From Burkholderia aenigmatica (GTDB lineage: Bacteria > Pseudomonadota > Gammaproteobacteria > Burkholderiales > Burkholderiaceae), in assembly GCF_902499175.1 (NCBI RefSeq), contig NZ_CABVQC010000006.1:123814-187813 (forward strand): a stretch of DNA of 64,000 bases. The letters run 5' to 3'. Both the position numbers and the translations under genes were made by a program. Positions 58,793-64,000 of this stretch are shown piece by piece. How positions within the stretch are numbered: position 1 is the first letter of the stretch; each line of letters begins with the position of its first letter. The notes beneath the pieces are model-generated. The model had not been told where the DNA came from. It ran no database searches and saw only the letters and a list, made by a program, of their open reading frames with translations.

Positions 58793-59317
58793 CTTGATTT
58801 CCGGAAAGGAGGGAGCTTGGGACGGCCAGGCCGTCAGCACGTCGATGCCGCGCTGGTTGTGTCCCGTCCGCGCACCCGCTGGCAGATCGGGCGGCGATGT
58901 TCCTCGACGAGCAGCGGCGTGCGATCGACGACCGGCGACGGCGGCACTCTGCGAGCGGGCATGTCCATTTCGGCAAGACAGGGAGCCGGAATGATAGCAA
59001 AACCCTTGCCCGGGCGGGCGCCGCGCCGAGCGGCCGGGATTGACTCCGCCGCATTGGCGGCGGCCGCGAACAGGAAGGGGGGGTGTCGCCGGCGACCTTG
59101 CGGACTTGCGCATAGACGCCGGCGCTTGCGCAGGTGGCGAATTCGATGGCGGGAACGGCGATGCGGCGCATGACTGGCTTCGTGACCCGAACGCTACCTG
59201 ATGCCTGTTCGTTCGAGGGGAGGCCACTTCAGAAGCGCAGCACGATCCGCACAAGACGCACATTCGCCAATACGATGCTCAAAAAGGATCGAGCCGATTC
59301 GCCGCCGCTGGGGAGAT
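58793..59317. other. Intergenic region, nothing supported
   Basis: About 525 bases upstream of the acetyltransferase. A frame at 59134-59358 overlaps the next gene antisense and lacks a ribosome-binding site. No promoter or repeat was recognised. Confidence 0.35.
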
Positions 59318-59539
59318 CTACTTCCGGCTTTTCAGGAAGGTCCGCCCTTCGGCCGTGATCGACGCGCCGGAGCGGCCATGGGCGGAATGGCTGACGAAGC
59401 CCGCGCTGACGAGCTCACGCGCGATCGACCAGCCGAGCGCCGGCGCATCGCGCCCATAGCGGACGTCGGCGAGGCGTTCGAGCGCCCAGATGGCGGAGGC
59501 CGACAGGTTCGGGGTGTTTGACGTGAAGTTGTCGCTCAT
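59318..59539 (-). CDS. Small winged-helix-like protein (module B)
   Basis: 73 residues starting MSDNFTSNTPNLSASAIWAL; GAGG is upstream of the ATG. Clear paralogue of the 44525 protein over its length (ALERLADVRYGRDAPALGWS, then ITAEGRTFLKSRK). It follows the HPr-like gene by 63 bases on the same strand. Possible DNA-binding protein, unproven. Confidence 0.7.
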   Translation of the reverse strand: MSDNFTSNTPNLSASAIWALERLADVRYGRDAPALGWSIARELVSAGFVSHSAHGRSGASITAEGRTFLKSRK

Positions 59540-59602
59540 CGCTTCCTCGTGAGGTGGGGATTCGGGGTGGGCGGGATGCCATGACATCGGATGGCGCGCG
59601 AA

Positions 59603-59866
59603 TCAGCGCGCCTGCAGGACGGGCAGCAGCGCCTGCAGTGCCGCCTCCTCGTCGGGGCCGGTGGCCAGCACTTGCGCGGACGTGCCGCCGTGCACCTGCA
59701 GCGCCGCGACGGCGGCGCTGTCTTTCGCGTCGCTGCTGATCCCGTTCGCGATCAGCAGGATGTCGCTTGCGAAGCCGCGCGCCGCGTCAACGGCTGCTTC
59801 TCGTGCGGCGTAGCCGCGGTTGCGGTTCCACGCGGGGCCGATTTCAACGTACACAACGGTTGCCAC
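59603..59866 (-). CDS. HPr-fold protein lacking the active histidine (module B)
   Basis: 87 residues from a GTG at 59866 with GAGG 12 bases upstream; homology with copy A begins exactly here (MATVV / MAAVV) and the size equals HPr. The position-15 region reads PAWNRNRGYAAREAA with no histidine; FASDILLIANGISSDAKDSA puts Asp49 where HPr has Ser46; TSAQVLATGPDEEAALQALL is the C-terminal helix. The only histidine is His59, away from the active site. Longer in-frame starts would run through the divergent promoter. Confidence 0.75.
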   Translation of the reverse strand: MATVVYVEIGPAWNRNRGYAAREAAVDAARGFASDILLIANGISSDAKDSAAVAALQVHGGTSAQVLATGPDEEAALQALLPVLQAR

Positions 59867-60065
59867 GATGTCGGAATGCCTCTGGACGGGACGTCGGAAT
59901 CGGTGTGCGGCGCCGGGCCGGCAGTGCGCCAGGCGCGCGTGAAACGCGCTGCCCCGCACGACTCGGGGCGGCCGGCAGCGCAGCCGGGGTATGTCATCCT
60001 GCTTGGATGTGCCGGCATTCTCGGTGAAACGGGCCGCAAGTCCGGCGAACGACCCGAAAGCGGGA

Positions 60066-60106
60066 ATTATAATACAGAGGCCAAGATATGTGTATTGCAT
60101 TATAAT
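60066..60106. promoter_or_regulatory. Paired ATTATAAT elements, divergent promoter of module B
   Basis: ATTATAAT at 60066-60073 and 60099-60106, 33 bp apart as in module A, within otherwise GC-rich DNA. It lies between the leftward HPr-like gene and the rightward phnA-like gene. The rest of the 59867-60228 gap shows no gene. Confidence 0.7.
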
Positions 60107-60228
60107 GCCGTGTGCGCTGACGGCGGCCCGCCGATCCGTCGGCGCGTGCCTCCCGGCCATTCGGGCGACGCTGCCAGCGCGCCCGGCATTTTTATCGACG
60201 ACCCAACTCCTCCCGAATGGAAGCTGCA

Positions 60229-60573
60229 ATGAACGCCGCCCCCGCCTGCCCGCAATGCGCGATGGAAAACACTTACCCGGACGGCACGCTGACCGTATGC
60301 GCGGACTGCGGCCATGAATGGTCGGCCGGTGCCGGCGCCGAAACGGGCGACGAACCGGCGGGCGACGTTGTCAAGGACGCGAACGGCAACGTGCTGTCGG
60401 ATGGCGATTCCGTCGTGCTGATCAAGGACTTGCGTGTGAAGGGCTCTTCGATCACGCTGAAGATGGGTACCAAGGTCAAGAGCATCCGCCTCGTCGGCGG
60501 CGATCACGAGGTCGACTGCAAGACCGACATGGGCGGCTTCATGCTGAAGGCCTGCTACCTGAAGAAAGTCTGA
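60229..60573 (+). CDS. PhnA-family zinc-ribbon protein (module B)
   Basis: 114 residues from MNAAPACPQCAMENTYPDGT; the in-frame ATG at 60217 lacks a ribosome-binding site. Zinc ribbon: Cys7, Cys10, Cys24, Cys27 (VCADCGHEW). The PhnA C-terminal domain follows: VVKDANGNVLSDGDSVVLIK, KGSSITLKMGTKVKSIRLVG, VDCKTDMGGFMLKACYLKK. Despite the name, PhnA is not tied to the C-P lyase pathway; its role is unclear. First gene of the rightward pair with the synthase-like gene, 43 bases apart. Confidence 0.88.
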   Translation: MNAAPACPQCAMENTYPDGTLTVCADCGHEWSAGAGAETGDEPAGDVVKDANGNVLSDGDSVVLIKDLRVKGSSITLKMGTKVKSIRLVGGDHEVDCKTDMGGFMLKACYLKKV

Positions 60574-60616
60574 GCGCGCACACCCCGATCGACCGTTTGC
60601 AACTCACTACCCGCGT

Positions 60617-61453
60617 ATGGCCGAGGAACGAATTTCCTACGATGCGTTCGTCAGATTCCTGGCGACGCCGCTGAACGACGGCCGGCCATTCGTGCTGGAG
60701 ACGCAGCACGCGCTTTCGCTGCACTTCGACCATTTCGGTACGCAGAGCTTCATGTCGCTCCGGGATCCGGGGCGGCTTGAGCTCGGCTATACGCGCGTGA
60801 TGATGGGCTTTCTGCTGTTGCAGCCCGAACCCGCGCACATCTGCATGCTCGGGCTCGGCGGCGGTTCGCTGGCGAAGTACTGCTACCGGCACCTGCCCGG
60901 CGCGGCGATCGACGCGGTCGAGATCAACCCGGACGTGATCGCACTGCGCGACACATTCAGAATTCCTGCTGATGACAACCGATTCAAGGTGGTGTGCGCC
61001 GACGGCGCGGATCATCTGGAGCGGGCGGATATCAGGACGGACGTGATCCTGCACGATGCGTTTGTCGCCGACGGCCTGCGTGGCCGGTGTACGGGCGCCG
61101 CATTCCTCGCGGCATGCCGCGAGCGTCTGAGCGAAACCGGCGTGCTGGCGATCAACTTCATGGACGACGATCCGGCGTTGCCGCAGCATCTCGAGCACCT
61201 GCGATCGGTGTTCGGTGCGTCGTATACGCTGGTGCCGTGCGGCGACGATAACAACTTCATCGCGTTTGCGTGGAAGGGCGGCACCCGGTTGCCGTCGTTG
61301 CGCATCCTGCTCGAACGCGCACTGGCATGTGCCCAGGCTGGCGAGCTCAAGCTGGCAGCGACGGCGCGGCGCATGAAAGCCGGGGAGGGCGTCGAGCCTC
61401 GGCGGCTGGTGCAGCGCGCGCAGCCGCACGAGCGATGGGAGATCGGCGCGTAA
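60617..61453 (+). CDS. Spermidine-synthase-fold protein (module B)
   Basis: 278 residues starting MAEERISYDAFVRFLATPLN. SAM-type Rossmann motif ICMLGLGGGSLAKYCYRHLP, acidic EINPDVIALRDTFRIPADDN, and ILHDAFVADGLRGR at the aminopropyltransferase catalytic-Asp position. LELGYTRVMMGFLLL replaces the polyamine-binding DEFxYHE of SpeE. Best template for the truncated copy at 46953. The protein ends basic (RRLVQRAQPHERWEIGA). Function unknown; probably not polyamine synthesis. Confidence 0.8.
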   Translation: MAEERISYDAFVRFLATPLNDGRPFVLETQHALSLHFDHFGTQSFMSLRDPGRLELGYTRVMMGFLLLQPEPAHICMLGLGGGSLAKYCYRHLPGAAIDAVEINPDVIALRDTFRIPADDNRFKVVCADGADHLERADIRTDVILHDAFVADGLRGRCTGAAFLAACRERLSETGVLAINFMDDDPALPQHLEHLRSVFGASYTLVPCGDDNNFIAFAWKGGTRLPSLRILLERALACAQAGELKLAATARRMKAGEGVEPRRLVQRAQPHERWEIGA

Positions 61454-61486
61454 CCGGCGCCGCGGGCGTGGCCTGTGCGGCCGCGC

Positions 61487-61672
61487 TTACTTCACGCGCT
61501 TGCCGAGCGCGCTCTTGGTCTTGTACGTCACGCCGTGGCGGTCGAGATACTCGCGGATCAGTTGCCGCACGACCTGCGAAGGCGTGAGATCCTGCTCGGC
61601 GCAGAGCATCTCGAAGGCTTCCTTCTTTGCGGGGTCGATCAGAACGGTCAGGCGGGCAGTTTTCGTTTCCAT
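61487..61672 (-). CDS. Ribbon-helix-helix (CopG-like) protein, module B
   Basis: 61 residues starting METKTARLTVLIDPAKKEAF; RHH fold with RLTVLID strand and helices around LTPSQVVRQLIREYLDRHG. About 80% identical by eye to the 47310 protein. It is convergent with the synthase-like gene (33-base gap). An ATTATAAT element 33 bases upstream of its start suggests autoregulation. Confidence 0.82.
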   Translation of the reverse strand: METKTARLTVLIDPAKKEAFEMLCAEQDLTPSQVVRQLIREYLDRHGVTYKTKSALGKRVK

Positions 61673-61700
61673 TGCGGGGCGAGGGTGGTCGGTATGTTAA

Positions 61701-62492
61701 TCAAATTATAATCGATCCGCCTTCGGCGCCACCGCCGAAAGTGCTCTCCTGGTGCGCGATCAGGTCGTCGATCACCGGCACGATCGCGAGTGTGACGAGC
61801 GCCGCGGCGAGCGGTACGGTCGATACGTAGCCGACATGCTTGAAGCCGATCGCGCCGGCCAGGCCGCCGATGAAGAACGGCGCGAGCATCGTCGCGTGAA
61901 TCCGCAGTTTCGAGCGGTTGGCGATGACCGCATACGCGTCGACGTCGACCGCCGTCCGGTTCCAGTAGAACAGCTTCCCGAGCTCGATGCCGAGGTCGGT
62001 CACGATGCCGGTCATGTGCGTCGTGCGGATTTCCGCACCCGACAGCTTCGTGATCGTCGCGTTCTGCAGCCCCATGGTGAAACACAGCAGCGTCACGGTT
62101 ACCGGCACGAAGAAGGTTTCCCACGGCGCGAGGTGGCTGCCGAGCAGCCCGAACAGGAGCAGCAGCGCGGCCTCGACCGGCGGCGGCAGCCCGAACTGGC
62201 TGTGCAGGCCGCGGCGGCGGCCCCAGTTGACGAGAATCGCCGAGCAACTTGCGCCGACCAGGAACGACCCCAGCGAGCTGATGCCCGCCAGCGCGAGCCG
62301 CACATCGCCGAGTGCCGTCTGGTCGGCGATCGCCGACACGATGCCGCTCATGTGCGACGTGTATGGCTTGACCGCGAGGAAGCCGCCGGCATTGGCCGCG
62401 CCAGCGACGAACGCCAGCGAAAACCCGGGCTGACGGTTCGCGGTCGCGCTGCGGTGTATTCCCGTCAGGTTTCGAAACTACTGCGCTGGCAG
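61701..62492 (-). pseudogene. DUF1275 gene with lost start and early stop (module B)
   Basis: Aligned with the intact copy A, the start codon is CTG (62490-62492) and codon 5 is TAG (62478-62480), where copy A has TAC; the frame is otherwise open with matching sequence (NRQPGFSLAFVAGAANAGGF). The first usable start is the Met in HMSGIVSAIADQ at 62351, giving 216 residues without the first membrane segment. Recently inactivated, or a shortened protein. The 3' end overlaps the RHH promoter element. Confidence 0.75.
61705..61712 (-). promoter_or_regulatory. ATTATAAT element upstream of the RHH gene (module B)
   Basis: A single perfect copy 33 bases before the RHH start codon, inside the last codons of the DUF1275 frame. 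Matches the position of ATTATATT in module A. Confidence 0.55.
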
Positions 62493-62534
62493 CTTCGCTC
62501 GATCGCCGAGGATCGCTCGAATTATGTGACGAAA

Positions 62535-62553
62535 ATGATAATGAAATTATCAT
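62535..62553. promoter_or_regulatory. 19-bp palindrome upstream of the DUF1275 pseudogene
   Basis: ATGATAATGAAATTATCAT: 8-bp perfect arms around GAA. Same length, arms and relative place as the element at 48804, in spite of divergence around it. Confidence 0.7.
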
Positions 62554-62668
62554 GCTCTGTTAGCCGCATAGGGCTTTCAGTACAATGTCATGCGGCGCGG
62601 CCTGACGGCGGCTTCGCTGTCGCACGGCCGCGCCGCCCGCATTCGCGATCACTTCTGCCCACCGCTTC

Positions 62669-63019
62669 ATGACCCCGATCAAGTTCATTCTTCGCTACAC
62701 GGCGATCCCGTTCACGGCCATCGTGGCCGTGGTGATCTGGACTGTCATACCATCGTCGAAAGAGATCGATGCGAGACAATATGCAGCGCTGTCGCGCGCG
62801 TACGCGAGTTTCCCGTTGCCGTTCCGGCGCGAGATCTCGGAAACGATGGACCAGGGCCGGATCAACGACCGGCGCTACCAGGCGCTCGTGCGTGATTCGC
62901 TGGGCAATGGCGTCGCGCTGGACTGGCCGGCGTCGGGCGTCGGCGACCTCGCCGACGAGCGGCAAAAACTGGCCGAACTGATACAGGCCGATTCCGATCT
63001 TCAAGGGCATCACCAATGA
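62669..63019 (+). CDS. Membrane-anchored hypothetical protein
   Basis: 116 residues starting MTPIKFILRYTAIPFTAIVA: one N-terminal membrane segment (8-28) followed by a soluble helical domain (AALSRAYASFPLPFRREISE, then DERQKLAELIQADSDLQGHH). No recognised family. The ATGA at its end overlaps the next gene by 4 bases, so the two are translationally coupled. Confidence 0.7.
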   Translation: MTPIKFILRYTAIPFTAIVAVVIWTVIPSSKEIDARQYAALSRAYASFPLPFRREISETMDQGRINDRRYQALVRDSLGNGVALDWPASGVGDLADERQKLAELIQADSDLQGHHQ

Positions 63020-63228
63020 AAACTCTGCTGGTTTCCGTGGCATTCGCGATGATCATCGCGAGCCTGATCTTCGCGCTGTATTTCATGAATCACGATCGCG
63101 GCAAGTCCAAGCGGATGGCCTGGTCGCTCGCGGCCCGCGTCGGGCTGTCGGTCACGCTGTTCCTGTCGCTGCTGATCGCTTACAAGCTGGGCTGGATCGA
63201 GCCGACGGGGCTGCCGATCGGGCGCTGA
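63016..63228 (+). CDS. DUF2909-type twin-transmembrane protein
   Basis: 70 residues starting MKTLLVSVAFAMIIASLIFA. Two membrane helices flank a short basic loop (NHDRGKSKRMAWSLAARVGL), and the protein ends AYKLGWIEPTGLPIGR, as in DUF2909 twin-transmembrane proteins. These are often encoded near cytochrome oxidase genes, which are not seen here. Confidence 0.78.
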   Translation: MKTLLVSVAFAMIIASLIFALYFMNHDRGKSKRMAWSLAARVGLSVTLFLSLLIAYKLGWIEPTGLPIGR

Positions 63229-63235
63229 AAGACGG

Positions 63236-63258
63236 ACGCCCCGTGGCATGCGGGGCGT
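63236..63258 (+). terminator. Hairpin after the twin-transmembrane gene
   Basis: ACGCCCCG / CGGGGCGT, an 8-bp perfect stem with a 7-nt loop, 8 bases after the stop codon. No T-run follows, so termination strength is uncertain. Confidence 0.55.
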
Positions 63259-63536
63259 TCGCGAAAATGCAGGTTTGGATCTTAAATAGAGCTATTGTGA
63301 TAAGAATACTTATCCTGATGTGTAGATTTCCTGCTCGAGTTCAGGTTGAGCGCAACGTGTGATCGGGACTGGCGGCGCCGCAACGGCGCCGCACGAAAGC
63401 TGACATCGCTCTTCGCGACGCTGCGGGGTGCAAATCAATGCCCGGCAGACAACTTGGCCATGGCGGGATCCGGCGACGATAGGGCAGTTCGCCGGTGCGG
63501 CGATGACAAGGAAGAACAGATAACGAAGGACGTTGT

Positions 63537-63800
63537 TCAGGCCGATGCTTGCGCTTCTTCCTCGATCCAATCCGCGAACGCTTTGACCTCCGGGCGCTGC
63601 ATGGCACCTGGCAGCGTCACCAGGTAATAGGCGAAACGTGCCGGCCAGGGCTTGTCCAGCACCTGCACCAAACGTCCAGCGGCGATTTCCTCGCGTGCGT
63701 ATTCCTGCGGCACCAGGGCTAGCAGGCCGTTGAAATACCTCTCGGCCTGACGCATTTCCCCTACCGCTATTCGAGGCAGCCACCGCGAGGCGTTCGATTT
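63537..63800 (-). pseudogene. LysR-family regulator, 3' remnant
   Basis: Only the C-terminal part of a LysR effector domain is present: RIAVGEMRQAERYFNGLLAL, then EEIAAGRLVQVLDKPWPARF and MQRPEVKAFADWIEEEAQAS, ending at 63537. Upstream the frame meets a stop near 63808, and IS-related sequence begins within about 70 bases. The gene was probably cut by insertion of, or recombination at, the adjacent IS. Confidence 0.7.
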
Positions 63801-63868
63801 TCAGTTCGTCAGCGCAATTCAGCGGGAGTTACCTCGGATCGGCCCCTCCTGGTGCTTGCTCTGGGGCA

Positions 63869-64000
63869 TTACGCAACCATCGGGCGCAATGCGGCCAGCG
63901 ATCTCAATCGCGTCAGGTTATAAGCCGCCATCGTCAGCGTGAGCAATTGATCAACCTTCTCCAGGCCTCGAACCATGACCTGCCGGAGCGGCCCGATCGT
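63869..64000 (-). mobile_element. IS transposase 3' end (IS5-like DDE type), continues past the window
   Basis: The minus-strand frame entering from the window edge reads TIGPLRQVMVRGLEKVDQLL, then TLTMAAYNLTRLRSLAAL, and stops at 63869. The pattern VRGLEKV...T(L/M)AAYNL is the usual C-terminus of IS5/IS1182-type transposases. Terminal repeats could not be defined. Confidence 0.75.

Larger units (their letters stand above)
59318..62580. repeat. Module B: diverged copy of the module at 44525-48830
   Basis: Contains winged-helix-like, HPr-like / ATTATAAT pair / phnA-like, synthase-like, then RHH and a broken DUF1275 gene. Order, orientation and regulatory spacing match module A. It lacks the redoxin-like gene, one synthase-like gene and the second HPr-like gene. 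Here phnA and synthase are intact while DUF1275 is not. Confidence 0.8.

Noticed and set aside
59867..60229. Longer start for the module B HPr-like gene
   Set aside because: The extension would be translated through the ATTATAAT divergent promoter and is not shared with the other two HPr-like proteins.
44796..61453. Naming the synthase-fold genes speE
   Set aside because: The polyamine-binding motif is replaced in all copies, so the fold is supported but not the reaction.
47310..61672. RHH proteins as antitoxins of a toxin-antitoxin pair
   Set aside because: No small toxin gene overlaps or adjoins either copy; module-linked operator-like elements fit a regulator better.

Overview
The window is GC-rich (about two thirds G+C by eye) with Burkholderia-type codon use. 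The content fits a Burkholderia sensu stricto genome (cepacia-complex-like): catB-catA-benABCD, a NAD-dependent formate dehydrogenase, a MocR regulator, a second rpoN, DUF1269/DUF3022/DUF1328 small proteins and a DUF6402 effector-like gene. Genus is inference from gene content. No rRNA, tRNA or CRISPR array was seen.

Layout. 1-8000: 3' part of an FdhF/YdeP-type molybdoenzyme, a ClpG/ClpK-type AAA+ disaggregase, a small helical protein, then an encapsulin shell gene and its DyP peroxidase cargo gene, separated by an opposite-strand GIY-YIG-like gene. 8000-22700: small stress-type and regulatory genes (HTH-only LysR relative, PsiE, DUF1269 proteins, MocR, formate dehydrogenase divergent from a Rieske-FAD oxidoreductase, MarC, a sigma-54 response regulator, RpoN, DUF1328). 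22700-25300: a lower-GC islet with a DUF6402 gene overlapping a small membrane protein, the layout of a polymorphic effector/immunity pair. 25300-32600: HAD hydrolase, SotB-like efflux pump, SDR with divergent LysR, LuxR regulator, amidase. 33000-39100: catB-catA-benA-benB-benC-benD, benzoate to muconolactone, preceded by a palindrome containing a perfect ATAC-N7-GTAT BenM/CatM-type site but with no regulator gene nearby. 39100-43450: RidA, creatininase-like protein, secreted beta-propeller, DUF1641-like protein, an orphan OmpR-type regulator.

44500-62600 is the most unusual part. A six-gene hydrogenase-4-like operon (hyfB, C, E, F, G, I) encodes a complex whose large subunit lacks all [NiFe]-binding cysteines. 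It lies between two diverged copies of one module (A, 44525-48830; B, 59318-62580). The module contains an HPr-fold protein without the phosphorylatable histidine and with Asp at the Ser46 position, a spermidine-synthase-fold protein, a PhnA zinc-ribbon protein, a ribbon-helix-helix protein, a small winged-helix-like protein and a DUF1275 membrane protein. Both copies carry paired ATTATAAT elements exactly 33 bp apart in the central divergent promoter, and a 19-bp ATGATAAT-type palindrome upstream of DUF1275. Decay is complementary: copy A has a frameshifted phnA and a truncated synthase gene, copy B has a broken DUF1275 gene. A further intact synthase-like gene plus DUF2970 follow the hyf operon.

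62600-64000: two small membrane proteins, a LysR 3' remnant, and the 3' end of an IS transposase running off the window.
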